A DNA stretch of 64,000 nucleotides from Dendrosporobacter quercicolus (GCF_900104455.1 NZ_FNHB01000006.1:158322-222321), one strand, 5' to 3'; counted from the stretch's first letter, positions 7,654 to 19,070 are shown. Notes: generated from the sequence alone by a model not told the origin. A program made the numbers and translations.

Positions 7654-8184
7654 ATGGAATCCGAAAAAAATTGGTATGTAATCCATACATATTCCGGTTA
7701 TGAGAATAAGGTAAAAGCCAACCTGGAGCGTAAAGTTCATTCGATGGCAATGGAAAACGAAATCTTTCGGGTGCTTGTGCCGATGGAAGATGAAGTTGAA
7801 ATTAAAGACGGCAAGAAAAAGATTGCCAAGAAAAAGGTTTTTCCCGGTTATGTATTGGTTGAGATGATTGTCAACGACCGGTCCTGGTATGTGGTTCGCA
7901 ATACGCCAGGGGTAACTGGTTTTGTTGGTTCCGGCACGAAACCTATCCCGCTCACTGAAGCTGAAGTGAAACGTATTCTTAAAGCAATGGGCATGGAAGA
8001 GCTAAAACCAAAGATTGATATTAAGGTTTCTCAACATGTGCGCATTAATTCAGGTGCTTTTGAGAATTGGACAGCTACTGTTACCGAGTTATATCCTGAC
8101 CGCAGCAAGCTTAAGGTTCTTGTCAACATGTTCGGACGCGAGACTCCAGTTGAATTGGATTTTACGCAAGTAGAGAAGATATAA
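7654..8184 (+). CDS. nusG: Transcription termination/antitermination factor NusG
   Basis: RNA polymerase processivity and pausing factor that also links transcription to Rho and the ribosome. The 176 residues comprise the NGN domain (KNWYVIHTYSGYE at 5-17, KKKVFPGYVLVEM near 57-69, RNTPGVTGFVG near 80-90) and a C-terminal KOW domain ending in VNMFGRETPVELDFTQVEKI. There is no alternative in-frame start after the upstream stop at 7615. The ribosome binding site next to the ATG is poor (TAAGG, two bases away); see the hairpin at 7626. Confidence 0.95.
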   Translation: MESEKNWYVIHTYSGYENKVKANLERKVHSMAMENEIFRVLVPMEDEVEIKDGKKKIAKKKVFPGYVLVEMIVNDRSWYVVRNTPGVTGFVGSGTKPIPLTEAEVKRILKAMGMEELKPKIDIKVSQHVRINSGAFENWTATVTELYPDRSKLKVLVNMFGRETPVELDFTQVEKI

Positions 8185-8214
8185 GTGATTAATATAAGGA
8201 GGTGTAATAAATAA

Positions 8215-8640
8215 ATGGCTAAGAAAGTTGTTAAACTTGTTAAGTTGCAAGTTCCTGCAGGTAAAGCTACTCCAGCGCCTCCGGTCGGTCCTGCGCTCGG
8301 TCAAGCTGGTGTTAATATTATGGCTTTTGTTAAGGACTTCAATGAAAGAACAGCCGCTCAGGCTGGGCTGATCATCCCTGTCGAGATTACAGTATTTGAG
8401 GATCGCTCTTTTACTTTTATCACCAAAACCCCGCCAGCGGCTGTTTTGCTTAAAAAAGCCGCCGGACTTGAAACCGCATCAGGTGAACCTAACAAAAAGA
8501 AGGTTGCCAAACTTCAGCGCGCCAAAGTGCGTGAAATCGCCGAAAGTAAAATGCAGGATTTGAATGCTGCCAGTGTCGATGCCGCTATGCGGATGATTGA
8601 AGGCACTGCCCGCAGTATGGGTATTGACATTATCGACTAA
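8215..8640 (+). CDS. rplK: 50S ribosomal protein L11
   Basis: Binds the GTPase-associated 23S rRNA region and takes part in factor binding and the stringent response. The 141 residues have the canonical N-terminal proline-rich segment [14 protein letters not shown] (about 22-35) and the RNA-binding C-terminal domain ending [19 protein letters not shown] precedes the ATG. It is followed by rplA in the usual pair. Confidence 0.97.
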   Translation: MAKKVVKLVKLQVPAGKATPAPPVGPALGQAGVNIMAFVKDFNERTAAQAGLIIPVEITVFEDRSFTFITKTPPAAVLLKKAAGLETASGEPNKKKVAKLQRAKVREIAESKMQDLNAASVDAAMRMIEGTARSMGIDIID

Positions 8641-8704
8641 GCTGTCTATAATGCATGCCTGGTGGGAGGAAGTTCCGCTAATACCACAACAGGAGGAATT
8701 TGTA

Positions 8705-9406
8705 ATGCCGAAATTTGGGAAAAAGTATCAGGAAGCCGCTAAACTTCTTGAAGATAAAGTATATGAAGCCGAAGAAGCAGTAGATTTGGTTAAGAAAACA
8801 GCTACCGCTAAATTTGATGAAACCGTCGAGGTGGCCGTCAAACTGGGGGTCGATCCTAAACATGCCGACCAGCAGGTCCGCGGGGCGGTAGTGCTCCCGC
8901 ATGGTACTGGTAAAACCAAGCGTGTATTGGTGTTTGCCAAAGGCGAAAAGGTTAAGGAAGCGGAAGCCGCCGGCGCTGATTTTGTCGGCGCTGATGATCT
9001 TGTGCAAAAGATTCAGGGCGGCTGGGCGGATTTTGATGTGGCTGTTGCCACCCCGGATATGATGGGTACAGTGGGCCGCCTGGGGAAAATTCTTGGTCCA
9101 AAAGGCTTAATGCCAAATCCCAAAGTGGGAACCGTAACGCTGGATGTCACCCGGGCAATAAATGAAATTAAAGCAGGGAAAATTGAATACCGTACCGATA
9201 AAGCTGGTAATATCCATGCGCCTATTGGTAAAGTGTCCTTTGATAGTGAGAAGCTTTTAGCAAACTTCCACACCCTGATCGATACATTGATTAAAGTAAA
9301 ACCTGCCGCGGCCAAAGGTCAGTATATGCGTTCAATCACCATGAGTACTACAATGGGCCCCGGCATCAAGGTAAATCCGTTAAAAGCCTCCGGCAAGACC
9401 AATTAA
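8705..9406 (+). CDS. rplA: 50S ribosomal protein L1
   Basis: Large-subunit L1-stalk protein; in many bacteria it also represses its own operon. The 233-residue form starts at [11 protein letters not shown] after AGGAGGAATTTGTA. A frame extension to 8597 overlaps rplK and is rejected. Family segments are present: [14 protein letters not shown] near 62-75, [20 protein letters not shown] near 126-145 and [11 protein letters not shown] near the end. Length is normal. Confidence 0.97.
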   Translation: MPKFGKKYQEAAKLLEDKVYEAEEAVDLVKKTATAKFDETVEVAVKLGVDPKHADQQVRGAVVLPHGTGKTKRVLVFAKGEKVKEAEAAGADFVGADDLVQKIQGGWADFDVAVATPDMMGTVGRLGKILGPKGLMPNPKVGTVTLDVTRAINEIKAGKIEYRTDKAGNIHAPIGKVSFDSEKLLANFHTLIDTLIKVKPAAAKGQYMRSITMSTTMGPGIKVNPLKASGKTN

Positions 9407-9439
9407 CGCTGATTTTTGCAAACAAATGAATAACGCTTT

Positions 9440-9552
9440 TAAGGCTGTAGACAGCAGGTATTGTTTAAAGGACATTGTCCGCCTGCCGAGGCCGGGGATA
9501 ATCATGGTTTTGCCATAACGACCTCCGGTGAATACTGCCGGGAGGTCTTTTT
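9440..9552 (+). ncRNA. L10 leader, autoregulatory mRNA element
   Basis: The gap before rplJ contains the conserved L10-leader elements: a CTGTAGACAGCAGGT strand near 9445-9459 pairing with CCTGCCGAGG near 9482-9491, then a strong terminator-like stem (GACCTCC 9520-9526 / GGAGGTC 9541-9547) followed by five Ts. In Firmicutes L10(L12)4 binds this RNA and controls rplJL expression (family knowledge). The terminator suggests control by attenuation; the fold was not computed. Confidence 0.8.
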
Positions 9553-9612
9553 CATGTATGACCGCTTGTTTTGCGCAATTCCTAACTATAGGTTGAAAGG
9601 AGGTGGATTCTC

Positions 9613-10143
9613 ATGGCTGTAACCTCAGAAAAACAAGCAATTGTTGCTGAACTGAAAGAAAGATTTGTTAATGCCAAAGGGGCCGTACTTACCAATTATC
9701 GTGGCCTTACCGTAGCTCAGGATACCAATTTACGCCGGAAACTGCGTGAAGCGGGCGTCGAATACCGTGTGGTAAAAAACACAATGACCAGGATTGCGGC
9801 AAAAGAAGCCGGTCTTGAAGGTTTGGATGCTCATTTGGAAGGGCCGACCGCCCTTGCCATATCGTTTACCGACCCGGTTGCTCCGGCTAAGATTATTTCT
9901 GACTTTGTGAAAGAAAATAAGCTTGAAGTGCTGGAAGTTAAAGCCGGTATTGTTGAAGGTTCGGTGATCGATGCCCAAGGCGTGAAAGCCCTGGCTGCCC
10001 TGCCGCCGCGCGAAGTACTGATTGCCCAGGTGCTGGCTGGCATGCAATCGCCGATTGCCGGTCTGGTCAATGTTCTGCAAGGCTCTATCCGCAATCTGGT
10101 GTATGCGCTTGACGCAGTACGCCAACAAAAAGAATCTGCTTAA
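9613..10143 (+). CDS. rplJ: 50S ribosomal protein L10
   Basis: Stalk base protein that anchors the L7/L12 dimers. The 176 residues show the N-terminal rRNA-binding domain (FVNAKGAVLTNYRGLTV near 17-33, VVKNTMTRIA near 54-63) and a C-terminal helix for L12 binding. AAAGGAGGTGG precedes the ATG. It follows the L10 leader and is paired with rplL. Confidence 0.97.
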   Translation: MAVTSEKQAIVAELKERFVNAKGAVLTNYRGLTVAQDTNLRRKLREAGVEYRVVKNTMTRIAAKEAGLEGLDAHLEGPTALAISFTDPVAPAKIISDFVKENKLEVLEVKAGIVEGSVIDAQGVKALAALPPREVLIAQVLAGMQSPIAGLVNVLQGSIRNLVYALDAVRQQKESA

Positions 10144-10189
10144 TTAAGCAAAATAAATTTTTATCGAATATATTGGAGGTACATGTAAA

Positions 10190-10564
10190 ATGGCTAATAA
10201 AGAAGAAATTATGCAGGCAATTGAGAGCATGACTGTTCTCGAATTATCCGAACTGGTGAAAGCTCTGGAAGAAAAATTCGGCGTATCCGCTGCCGCTCCT
10301 GTAGCTTTGGCTGCTGCTCCCGCCGCCGGCGCTGCTCCTGCCGCGGAAGAAAAAACTGAGTTTGATGTTGTGCTTGCCAGTGCTGGCGGCAGCAAAATCA
10401 ATGTAATTAAAGTTGTTCGCGAGATTACCGGTCTTGGTCTTAAGGAAGCGAAAGAGCTTGTTGACGGTGCTCCAAAAGCAATTAAAGAAAAAGTTTCCAA
10501 AGCAGATGCCGATGCTTTAAAAGCAAAGCTTGAAGAAGCTGGCGCGACTGCCGAAATTAAGTAA
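10190..10564 (+). CDS. rplL: 50S ribosomal protein L7/L12
   Basis: Multicopy stalk protein that recruits translational GTPases. The 124 residues have the usual three parts: an N-terminal dimerisation helix pair (1 to about 33), an Ala/Pro-rich hinge (about 36-56) and the C-terminal factor-binding domain with [18 protein letters not shown] (about 83-100). TGGAGGTAC precedes the ATG. A strong stem-loop follows the gene. Confidence 0.97.
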   Translation: MANKEEIMQAIESMTVLELSELVKALEEKFGVSAAAPVALAAAPAAGAAPAAEEKTEFDVVLASAGGSKINVIKVVREITGLGLKEAKELVDGAPKAIKEKVSKADADALKAKLEEAGATAEIK

Positions 10565-10590
10565 TTTAATACTTAATGCAGGTTATTGCA

Positions 10591-10627
10591 AAAATAAAGG
10601 GTGCCGCAGTGGTACCCTTTATTTTTT
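10591..10627 (+). terminator. Terminator/attenuator after rplL
   Basis: AAATAAAGGGT pairs with ACCCTTTATTT in a stem of about 14 base pairs around GCAGT, followed by a T run. A partial terminator between rplL and rpoB is common in bacteria. Confidence 0.85.
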
Positions 10628-10648
10628 GGTAATTTTGGTTTTATTTTC

Positions 10649-10677
10649 TTGACAAAATAAGTCTAATGTGATAATAT
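10649..10677 (+). promoter_or_regulatory. Candidate promoter for rpoBC
   Basis: TTGACA (10649-10654) and TAATAT (10672-10677) have a 17-base spacer. A GATAAT hexamer two bases earlier is an alternative -10. It lies 555 bases upstream of rpoB, leaving a very long leader. Confidence 0.6.
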
Positions 10678-10800
10678 TCTTAAATGCGACATGTTTGACA
10701 ATCTGCAACCAGCATTTGTTTTAGAATAAAAGTTGCATTAAGAATTCGAAAATTTTTTGATTAAGGTATAACTTAACGATTGGCAGGAAATAGTAATATA

Positions 10801-10860
10801 ATGGAGGATGAAACGGATTCTTTCATTCAGACTAAAAAAGCAAGGTTTGATTTTAAATGA
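10801..10860 (+). CDS. Possible 19-residue leader peptide upstream of rpoB
   Basis: An ATG-to-TGA frame, MEDETDSFIQTKKARFDFK, has a weak AGGA about 12 bases upstream. It covers the first arm of the stem-loop at 10834-10876 and ends just before the second arm, so ribosome position could affect the stem. No homologue is recognised; it may be chance. Confidence 0.25.
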   Translation: MEDETDSFIQTKKARFDFK

Positions 10861-10876
10861 GGAGCCTTGCCTTTTT
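10834..10876 (+). terminator. Stem-loop with T tract in the rpoB leader
   Basis: GCAAGG (10840-10845) pairs with CCTTGC (10865-10870); flanking A-rich and T-rich runs extend the stem past one bulged base. It lies between the candidate promoter and rpoB, so it could be an attenuator. Confidence 0.55.
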
Positions 10877-10948
10877 CGTTTTATCCGCTGATTAAGCCGC
10901 TCCAAGTTCCAAGCCTCTTTAATGGCGGCGGACAGGAGCGGCTAAGGT

Positions 10949-11113
10949 ACTAGTACTTTATCAGCCCTAATCCTGTGAATATTGACGGTCTATTGTCAGC
11001 AACCCTTCGTTGTTGTCGGTCGGCATACTCCTGTATGCCTCCGTCCTCCGCCTTGTGCTGCGAAAGATAGCCTCGCCATTATCCCGCCGTTTTAGAACTG
11101 ACAAGGTACTAGT
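10949..11113. repeat. 165-base inverted-repeat element in the rpoB leader
   Basis: The left end ACTAGTACTTTATCAG (10949-10964) is matched at the right end by the inverted CTGACAAGGTACTAGT (11098-11113), 14 of 16 positions. The identical 16-mer recurs at 50245-50260. Both ends contain the self-complementary core ACTAGT. No open frame lies inside. It resembles a miniature inverted-repeat or REP-type element; identity to a transposon family is untested. Confidence 0.55.
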
Positions 11114-11231
11114 GTGGCTTGGGCTAAGCTGCAGCCGCTTTTGGCAGTATGGCCTTACATTTATTATTTACTGACTGCCATGATGTTATGTGTAAGTTTT
11201 AGTCAATTTGGGCTAAGGGGTGAAGGATTTA

Positions 11232-14200
11232 ATGTTCAATCCTGTTCCGGTGGGCAAAAGAGTTAGGTACAGCTTTGCAAAAACTAAAGAAGTACTGGAC
11301 ATGCCTAATCTCATTGAAATTCAGAAAAATTCCTACACTTGGTTCTTGAAGGAAGGGCTGCAGGAGATCTTCCACGATATTTCGCCTATCCAGGATTTTA
11401 CCGGTAATTTGGTGTTATCCTTCGAGAACTTCAATTTGGGTGAGCCCAAATACGAGGTGGAAGAGTGCAAGGAACGTGATGTTACTTATTCGGCGCCGCT
11501 CCGGGTGAATGTCCGGCTGATTAATCGTGAGACTGGTGAAATCAAAGAGCAAGAAGTTTTTATGGGTGATTTCCCACTGATGACTGACAATGGAACGTTC
11601 ATCATTAACGGCGCTGAACGGGTGATTGTCAGCCAATTGGTACGTTCTCCCGGCGCTTATTATGGCGAAACGATTGATACCAGCGGCAAAAAACTATTTA
11701 ACGCTACGGTAATACCTAACCGGGGCGCCTGGCTGGAACTGGAGACCGATGCCAATGATGTCGTTTCAGTCCGGGTGGACAGAACCCGTAAACTGCCGGC
11801 CACTGTGCTTATCCGGGCGCTTGGCTATGGCACCAATGGCGCAATTGCCGAACTGTTTCATGATGATACCCGCATCAGATCTACTCTGGAACGCGACAAC
11901 ACGGCGTCCCGGGAAGAGGCTCTGGTCGAAATATATAAAAGACTGCGTCCCGGAGAACCGCCGACAGTTGACAATGCCACTCAGCTCCTGGAGTCATTAT
12001 TCTTTGATTCCAAGCGCTATGACCTGGCGACGGTGGGACGTTATAAATTAACCAAAAAGCTGGGCTGGCGGCGGCGCCTGATGGGAAAAACGCTTTATCA
12101 GCCGATTGTTGACCAGGAAACCGGCGAGATTATTGTGCCTGAAGGGACAGTATTGGAAGAACCGGTTCTCGAAAAACTGGCTGAGAACGGTATTTTTGAC
12201 GGCGACAGCTTAATTGAAGTGAAAGTTAAAACAAAAGACGGCGCCCCGGTGAAAATGATTTGTACGCCGAAACTGCCTTATACGCACCGTACAATCACCC
12301 GCAATGATATCATTGCGTCAATTAATTACCTGCTTAATCTGATGGACGGCTTTGGCAACACCGATGACATCGATCACCTGGGCAATCGCCGCCTGCGTTC
12401 GGTTGGTGAATTGCTGCAAAACCAGTTCCGGATTGGACTGTCCCGGATGGAGCGGGTGGTTAAGGAACGGATGACCATCCAGGATGTCGATGTGATTACG
12501 CCGCAGGCGCTGATTAATATTCGCCCGGTGGTCGCCGCGATTAAAGAATTTTTTGGCTCCAGTCAGTTGTCTCAGTTTATGGATCAGACCAATCCGCTGG
12601 CCGAGCTTACGCATAAACGGCGCTTAAGCGCACTGGGGCCGGGGGGATTAAGCCGTGAACGGGCCGGCATGGAAGTGCGTGACGTCCATCATTCCCATTA
12701 TGGCCGGATGTGTCCGATTGAAACGCCGGAAGGCCCCAATATCGGGCTGATTGGCTCACTTTCCACTTATGGACGGATTAATGAATTTGGCTTCATGGAA
12801 ACGCCCTACCGCAAAGTCGACCGTTACCGTCATATCGTTACCGAAGATGTCCGGTATTTAACGGCTGATGAAGAGGATGAAGTGGTTATTGCCCAGGCCA
12901 ATGAGGAGCTGACGGACGAAGGCTGGTTTAAAGAAGCCCGCGTTACCGTCCGTTATAAGGATGAAACGATTGTTGTCCCGGCCGAGCGCGTCGATTATAT
13001 GGACGTATCGCCCAAGCAGGTGGTGTCAATTGCGACGGCAATGATCCCCTTCCTGGAGAATGACGATGCGAATCGGGCGCTGATGGGCGCCAACATGCAG
13101 CGTCAGGCTGTTCCGCTGTTAAGGACGCAGGCGCCGATTGTTGGAACAGGAATGGAATACAAGGCCGCCCGTGATTCCGGCGTTGTCATTCTGGCCAAAA
13201 ACGCCGGGGTGGTGGAAAAGGTTACCGCCCTGGAAATAAAAATCCGCACCGATAGAGGTACTTTGGACAGCTATAAGCTGTTAAAATATTTGCGCTCCAA
13301 TCAGGGAACCTGCATCAACCAAAAGCCGATTGTATTTAGAGGCGAACGGGTGGAAAAAGGTCAGGTGCTGGCTGACGGCCCGGCGACCGATAATGGCGAG
13401 CTGGCCTTAGGCTTTAATGTTCTGGTGGCATTTATGCCCTGGGAAGGCTATAATTACGAGGATGCCATTCTGCTTAGTGAGAAACTGGTAAAAGAGGATG
13501 TATTTACTTCCATCCATATTGAGGAATATGAATGCGACGCCCGCGATACCAAGCTGGGCCCGGAAGAAATTACCCGGGATATCCCCAATGTAGCGGAAGA
13601 AGCGCTGCGTGACCTTGATGACCGCGGTATCATCAGAATTGGCGCTGAGGTAAGACCGGGCGATATTCTTGTCGGCAAGGTTACCCCCAAAGGGGAAACC
13701 GAGCTTACCGCCGAAGAGCGCCTGCTGAGAGCCATCTTTGGCGAAAAAGCCCGGGAAGTCCGGGACACTTCCCTGCGGGTGCCGCATGGTGAAGCCGGCA
13801 AGATTGTTGACGTTAAGGTATTCAGCCGTGAGAATGGCGATGAACTGCCGCCTGGCGTCAATCATTTAGTCCGGGTGTATATTGCCCAGAAACGTAAAAT
13901 TTCTGAAGGCGATAAAATGGCTGGCCGTCATGGCAACAAAGGGGTCGTGTCCCGGATTATGCGGGAAGAGGATATGCCGTTCCTGCCGGACGGCACCCCG
14001 GTGCAAATTGTACTCAATCCGCTTGGCGTACCATCGCGTATGAACATCGGACAGGTATTGGAAACCCATTTGGGAATGGCGGCGGCTTTTCTCGGGATGC
14101 AGATTAAACAAGGCGATCCTGCGGTTAACGATAAGCTCAGAGCCGTTGGCTATGACCTTGACCGGCATGGTTTGCCGAAGCCGGATATCGCCGGCATTCA

Positions 14201-15053
14201 TCTGGCTACGCCGGTATTTGACGGCGCCAGGGAAACCGAAGTATTCAGTGCGCTCAAGGCAGCCGGCTTGTCTCCCGACGGCAAAACGGTATTGTATGAC
14301 GGCCGGACCGGAGAAGCGTTCGATAACCCGGTAACCGTCGGCTATGTTTACATGCTGAAGCTGGCGCATTTGGTTGATGATAAAATTCACGCCCGTTCGA
14401 CCGGCCCGTATTCGCTGGTAACGCAGCAGCCGTTAGGCGGCAAGGCCCAGTTCGGCGGCCAGCGGTTTGGCGAAATGGAAGTATGGGCGCTGGAAGCATA
14501 CGGCGCAGCTTATACCCTGCAGGAATTATTAACCGTAAAATCCGATGATGTTGTCGGCCGTGTGAAAACTTATGAGGCTATCGTCAAAGGCGAGAACGTT
14601 CCTGAACCGGGCGTGCCTGAATCTTTCAAGGTTTTAATCAAGGAACTGCAAAGCATTGGCCTTGATGTGAAAATCCTGACTGAGGACGCCCAGGAGATAC
14701 TCATCCGTGATACGGAGGAGGACATTCATGAAACAGCCAAAGAGCTTGATTTAAGTATTGGCAGCGCCGAGGTGGCGGCAGGTCCTCATGAACGGAAAAA
14801 ATCGGATTTTGAGCCTGATGTCGTTGATGCCATCGAAGCCGGCGATGAAATTGAGCCCTTGGAAGAAGAGCTGGATATCATAGCCGAGCTTGGCGATATG
14901 GGCGATGAGAACTTTGAAGCACCGTCCCGGGGGGACAATGACGACGAGGAATCCGCCGCAGGCAAGCCGGGCGCCAAAAAGGTGCAAGACAAGGCCAAAC
15001 GGCTGAATTCCCGTGATTTCCTGGATGAGTTTGAGGATGATACCCAAGAATAA
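11232..15053 (+). CDS. rpoB: DNA-directed RNA polymerase subunit beta
   Basis: Catalytic-core subunit of RNA polymerase. At 1273 residues it has all landmarks. The rifampicin pocket is the susceptible type ([20 protein letters not shown] near residues 442-461, then [11 protein letters not shown]), and [15 protein letters not shown] lies near the active centre. A GTG at 11220 is in frame, but the family-like N-terminus [15 protein letters not shown] starts at the ATG at 11232, with AAGGGGTGAAGGA upstream. The C-terminus carries a long acidic tail rich in Glu/Asp (about 1190-1273), longer than in most families. It lies 18 bases before rpoC. Confidence 0.97.
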   Translation: MFNPVPVGKRVRYSFAKTKEVLDMPNLIEIQKNSYTWFLKEGLQEIFHDISPIQDFTGNLVLSFENFNLGEPKYEVEECKERDVTYSAPLRVNVRLINRETGEIKEQEVFMGDFPLMTDNGTFIINGAERVIVSQLVRSPGAYYGETIDTSGKKLFNATVIPNRGAWLELETDANDVVSVRVDRTRKLPATVLIRALGYGTNGAIAELFHDDTRIRSTLERDNTASREEALVEIYKRLRPGEPPTVDNATQLLESLFFDSKRYDLATVGRYKLTKKLGWRRRLMGKTLYQPIVDQETGEIIVPEGTVLEEPVLEKLAENGIFDGDSLIEVKVKTKDGAPVKMICTPKLPYTHRTITRNDIIASINYLLNLMDGFGNTDDIDHLGNRRLRSVGELLQNQFRIGLSRMERVVKERMTIQDVDVITPQALINIRPVVAAIKEFFGSSQLSQFMDQTNPLAELTHKRRLSALGPGGLSRERAGMEVRDVHHSHYGRMCPIETPEGPNIGLIGSLSTYGRINEFGFMETPYRKVDRYRHIVTEDVRYLTADEEDEVVIAQANEELTDEGWFKEARVTVRYKDETIVVPAERVDYMDVSPKQVVSIATAMIPFLENDDANRALMGANMQRQAVPLLRTQAPIVGTGMEYKAARDSGVVILAKNAGVVEKVTALEIKIRTDRGTLDSYKLLKYLRSNQGTCINQKPIVFRGERVEKGQVLADGPATDNGELALGFNVLVAFMPWEGYNYEDAILLSEKLVKEDVFTSIHIEEYECDARDTKLGPEEITRDIPNVAEEALRDLDDRGIIRIGAEVRPGDILVGKVTPKGETELTAEERLLRAIFGEKAREVRDTSLRVPHGEAGKIVDVKVFSRENGDELPPGVNHLVRVYIAQKRKISEGDKMAGRHGNKGVVSRIMREEDMPFLPDGTPVQIVLNPLGVPSRMNIGQVLETHLGMAAAFLGMQIKQGDPAVNDKLRAVGYDLDRHGLPKPDIAGIHLATPVFDGARETEVFSALKAAGLSPDGKTVLYDGRTGEAFDNPVTVGYVYMLKLAHLVDDKIHARSTGPYSLVTQQPLGGKAQFGGQRFGEMEVWALEAYGAAYTLQELLTVKSDDVVGRVKTYEAIVKGENVPEPGVPESFKVLIKELQSIGLDVKILTEDAQEILIRDTEEDIHETAKELDLSIGSAEVAAGPHERKKSDFEPDVVDAIEAGDEIEPLEEELDIIAELGDMGDENFEAPSRGDNDDEESAAGKPGAKKVQDKAKRLNSRDFLDEFEDDTQE

Positions 15054-15071
15054 GAAGGGAGTGATAACCCC

Positions 15072-18000
15072 TTGTTGGATGTAAACAATTTTGATTCTAT
15101 GCGCATTGGCTTAGCTTCACCGGAACAGATTCACAAGTGGTCGCACGGCGAAGTTAAGAAACCTGAAACAATTAACTACCGGACACTAAAACCGGAGCGT
15201 GAGGGCTTATTCTGCGAGAAAATTTTTGGACCGCAGCGCGACTGGGAGTGTCACTGCGGTAAATATAAACGGATCCGCTATAAAGGGATCATTTGTGACC
15301 GCTGCGGCGTTGAAGTGACCCGTTCGAAGGTTCGCCGCGACCGGATGGGGCATATTGAGCTGGCGGCGCCGGTCTCGCATATCTGGTATTTTAAAGGTAT
15401 TCCCAGCCGGATGGGGCTAATTCTGGATATTTCCCCACGGTCGCTGGAAAAGGTTCTGTACTTTGCTTCCTATATCGTGCTTGATCCCGGTGATACGCCG
15501 TTGATGAAAAAGCAGCTGCTTAGCGAAAATGAATATCGCGATTATCGCGATAAATACGGCAACTCCTTTAAAGTCGGCATGGGCGCCGAAGCAATCAAAA
15601 AATTACTGGAAGAGCTTGATCTTGACAAGCTTGGCCGTGAGCTGCGCCAGGAACTGAAGGAAGTAAGCGGTCAGCGAAAAATCAGGGCCATTCGCCGCCT
15701 GGAAGTGGTCGAGGCGTTCCGCAAATCAGGCAATATGCCGTCGTGGATGATATTAGACGTTGTTCCGGTCATTCCGCCGGAACTGCGCCCGATGGTGCAG
15801 CTGGACGGCGGCCGGTTTGCCACTTCTGATCTGAATGATTTGTACCGGCGGGTGATCAACCGCAACAACCGCTTAAAACGCTTATTGGATCTTGGTGCGC
15901 CCGATATTATCGTGCGCAATGAAAAACGAATGCTGCAGGAAGCGGTTGACGCTCTGATTGATAATGGCCGGCGCGGCCGGCCGGTTACCGGCCCCGGCAA
16001 TCGTCCGCTAAAATCGTTAAGCGATATGCTCAAAGGCAAGCAGGGCCGTTTCCGTCAAAACCTGCTGGGCAAGCGGGTGGATTATTCCGGCCGTTCGGTT
16101 ATCGTGGTTGGTCCGGAGCTTAAACTGCACCAATGCGGTCTGCCGAAGGAAATGGCGCTGGAATTATTCAAGCCGTTTGTCATGAAAAAACTGGTCAATG
16201 CCGGCCACGCCCATAATATTAAGAGCGCCAAGCGGATGGTGGAACGGGTAAGACCGGAAGTATGGGATGTGCTGGAAGAGGTAATAAAAGAACATCCTGT
16301 ATTACTTAACCGTGCTCCCACTCTGCACAGACTGGGCATTCAGGCGTTTGAACCGGTGCTGACGGAAGGCCGGGCCCTGAAAATTCATCCGCTGGTATGT
16401 ACTGCCTATAACGCCGACTTTGACGGCGACCAAATGGCCATTCATGTGCCGCTTTCGGCGGAAGCTCAGGCGGAGGCCCGGCTTCTTATGCTGTCGGCCC
16501 ATAATATCCTTTCAACCAAGGATGGCAAGCCGGTGGCTGTGCCGACCCAGGATATGGTTTTAGGCACCTACTATCTGACAATAGAAAAACCGGGTGCGCA
16601 GGGTGAAGGCAAAATTGTAGTTGATATCAATGAAGCACTGCTGGCTTACCAGCATAAAGAACTGTCCCTCCAGGCCAGAATTAAAATTCGTATTCCCGGC
16701 TACGGTCTGGTCAATACAACCCTGGGCCGGCTGATTTTCAATGAAAGCCTGCCGGAAGAAATTCGCTATTACTATCAGGAAAATGGCGAATGGTGCCTGG
16801 GCATCATGATGGATAAAAAACAACTGGGCAAGCTGGTAGATAACTGTTACCGGAAATTTGGCAACGCCAAAACGGCGGTTGTACTTGATAAAGTCAAATC
16901 ATTGGGTTATTCGTTTGCCTGCCGGGCTGGTGTAACGGTTGCCATTGCCGATATTATGGTGCCGCCGGAGAAAAAGGATATTCTCGCCCGAACCGAAACG
17001 CAGGTTGACACGATTGATAAACAGTTCCGCCGCGGTTTGATTACCGATGACGAACGTTATAAGAAAGTCATTGATCTCTGGACCAAAGCCACGGATGATA
17101 TTACCGGGGCGATGATGAACAATCTTGACCGGTTTAACCCGGTGTATATGATGGCTAACTCCGGCGCCCGCGGCAACATTCAGCAGATTCGCCAGCTGGC
17201 CGGAATGCGCGGCCTGATGGCCGACCCGTCCGGGCGGATCATCGACTTGCCGATCAAGGCCAATTTCCGGGAAGGCTTAACGGTTTTGGAATATTTTATT
17301 TCCACTCATGGCGCGAGAAAAGGTTTGGCCGATACGGCGCTTAGAACGGCCGACTCCGGTTATCTGACCCGTCGTCTGGTGGATGTGGCCCAGGACGTCA
17401 TAGTCCGGGAAGATGACTGCGATGTTGTCGGCATTAATCTGATTCGTGAACGGGCGAAGCTGGCCAAATCCAGCACCAGCGCCATCGGCTTTTTACGTGA
17501 TACTCTGCTGGGACGTCTGCTGGCTCAGGATGTATTTGATCCAAAAACAGCTGATTTGATTGTCCCGCAGGATACCGTGCTGGATGATGAGAACCTGCGG
17601 CTGATTGGCGAGGCGGGAGTGCCGGAGATTACCCTTAAGGGGACTTCGGCCCAGATCGAAGAGGATGTCAGCAATGCCGCTTCAAGCGAGACCATCGTGC
17701 TGGGTGCGCCGGAAGAACATGTCCGCCAGGCGCTCAAGCAGTCCATGATTCGTGAAATGCTGGGCAAGAACACAATCGCCGCCATTAAAAACAGTCTTGG
17801 CGAGGAAATTGTTCCGGCGGATACCAAACTGGAGGAAGAACACATTGAGGCCATCCTGGGCAGCGATGTCCGTGAGGTGAAGGTTCGCAACAATAACATT
17901 AAGGGGATTGAAGTCGAAGCCATTACCGAGGGTTCAGCGGTCATTGAGCATTTGAAGGACCGGATTATCGGCCGGGTCGCCGCCGAAGATATCGTTGATC

Positions 18001-19022
18001 CCGAAACAGGCGAAATCATTGTCCGCTTAAACCAGGAACTGGATGAAGAGCTGGCCGAAAGGGTGGTTAAAGTCCGGAAAAAGGTTTCTATCCGTTCGGT
18101 GCTTACCTGCAAATCGCTCTATGGCGTTTGCATTAAATGCTACGGCCGCAATCTGGCGACCGGCCATTCGGTTGATGTCGGTGAGGCGGTTGGTATTATC
18201 GCCGCCCAGTCCATCGGCGAGCCGGGTACACAGCTTACGATGCGTACTTTCCATACCGGCGGTATTGCCGGTGACGATATTACTCAGGGTCTGCCAAGGG
18301 TCGAAGAGTTGTTTGAAGCCCGCAAGCCTAAGCGGCAGGCAATCATTACCGAAATCGAAGGCAAGGTTGAACTCAAGGAAATTAAGGGTATGCGTAAAAT
18401 TACCATCTTCCCGGAAACCGGTGAAGAACGGGTCTATCAGATACCGTACGGCGCGCGGATGATTGTCAGCGACGGGCAAATGGTGGAAGCCGGCGACCGC
18501 CTGACTGAGGGCTCGGTCAATCCGCATGACATTTTGCGCGTGCGCGGCCTGAAAGATACCCAGCGTTATCTGGTCTATGAAGTGCAAAAGGTTTATAAGT
18601 CCCAGGGCGTTGAAATCAATGATAAGCACATTGAGGTTATGGTGCGGCAAATGCTGCACAAAGTCAAAGTGGAAGAATCGGGCGACACCGATTTACTGCC
18701 TGGTGAATACATTGATGTCAATACGTTTGAGGAAGAAAATGCCAAAGCGATTGAAGCCGGCGGCGAACCGTCGGTAGCCCGGCCCATCCTGCTGGGGATT
18801 ACCAAAGCTTCGCTGGCAACGGATTCTTTCCTGTCGGCCGCTTCGTTCCAGGAAACCACGCGTGTTCTGACGGATGCCGCCATTAAAGGCAAAGTTGATC
18901 CTTTGCTGGGCCTGAAAGAAAATGTAATCATCGGCAAACTGGTGCCGGCCGGTACCGGTATGAGCCGCTACCGCAATATCAAAATTGTTAAACCGGCAGC
19001 CGATATTGTGACGACGGAATAA
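15072..19022 (+). CDS. rpoC: DNA-directed RNA polymerase subunit beta'
   Basis: Active-site subunit of RNA polymerase. The catalytic [12 protein letters not shown] lies at 447-458, with Mg-binding D449, D451 and D453. The N-terminal zinc site (WECHCGKY and CDRCG, about 58-79) and the second cysteine cluster [13 protein letters not shown] are intact. It starts with TTG (15072 or 15075) after AGAAGGGAG. Its 1316 residues exceed the roughly 1200 of Bacillus. The excess lies at about 811-995, where three related GE-I-V-type modules occur (see findings). A strong terminator follows. Confidence 0.97.
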   Translation: MLDVNNFDSMRIGLASPEQIHKWSHGEVKKPETINYRTLKPEREGLFCEKIFGPQRDWECHCGKYKRIRYKGIICDRCGVEVTRSKVRRDRMGHIELAAPVSHIWYFKGIPSRMGLILDISPRSLEKVLYFASYIVLDPGDTPLMKKQLLSENEYRDYRDKYGNSFKVGMGAEAIKKLLEELDLDKLGRELRQELKEVSGQRKIRAIRRLEVVEAFRKSGNMPSWMILDVVPVIPPELRPMVQLDGGRFATSDLNDLYRRVINRNNRLKRLLDLGAPDIIVRNEKRMLQEAVDALIDNGRRGRPVTGPGNRPLKSLSDMLKGKQGRFRQNLLGKRVDYSGRSVIVVGPELKLHQCGLPKEMALELFKPFVMKKLVNAGHAHNIKSAKRMVERVRPEVWDVLEEVIKEHPVLLNRAPTLHRLGIQAFEPVLTEGRALKIHPLVCTAYNADFDGDQMAIHVPLSAEAQAEARLLMLSAHNILSTKDGKPVAVPTQDMVLGTYYLTIEKPGAQGEGKIVVDINEALLAYQHKELSLQARIKIRIPGYGLVNTTLGRLIFNESLPEEIRYYYQENGEWCLGIMMDKKQLGKLVDNCYRKFGNAKTAVVLDKVKSLGYSFACRAGVTVAIADIMVPPEKKDILARTETQVDTIDKQFRRGLITDDERYKKVIDLWTKATDDITGAMMNNLDRFNPVYMMANSGARGNIQQIRQLAGMRGLMADPSGRIIDLPIKANFREGLTVLEYFISTHGARKGLADTALRTADSGYLTRRLVDVAQDVIVREDDCDVVGINLIRERAKLAKSSTSAIGFLRDTLLGRLLAQDVFDPKTADLIVPQDTVLDDENLRLIGEAGVPEITLKGTSAQIEEDVSNAASSETIVLGAPEEHVRQALKQSMIREMLGKNTIAAIKNSLGEEIVPADTKLEEEHIEAILGSDVREVKVRNNNIKGIEVEAITEGSAVIEHLKDRIIGRVAAEDIVDPETGEIIVRLNQELDEELAERVVKVRKKVSIRSVLTCKSLYGVCIKCYGRNLATGHSVDVGEAVGIIAAQSIGEPGTQLTMRTFHTGGIAGDDITQGLPRVEELFEARKPKRQAIITEIEGKVELKEIKGMRKITIFPETGEERVYQIPYGARMIVSDGQMVEAGDRLTEGSVNPHDILRVRGLKDTQRYLVYEVQKVYKSQGVEINDKHIEVMVRQMLHKVKVEESGDTDLLPGEYIDVNTFEEENAKAIEAGGEPSVARPILLGITKASLATDSFLSAASFQETTRVLTDAAIKGKVDPLLGLKENVIIGKLVPAGTGMSRYRNIKIVKPAADIVTTE

Positions 19023-19070
19023 AAGAGATCTTCCAAACGGGCAATGCCCGGCGAAGTTTTTTCACAGCCA

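Noticed and set aside
8597-8704. N-terminal extension of rplA
   Set aside because: It overlaps rplK, has no ribosome binding site, and the normal L1 start follows AGGAGGAATTTGTA.
15671-18659. Long minus-strand open frames inside rpoC
   Set aside because: They mirror the codon bias of a certain gene and have no homology pattern or ribosome binding site.
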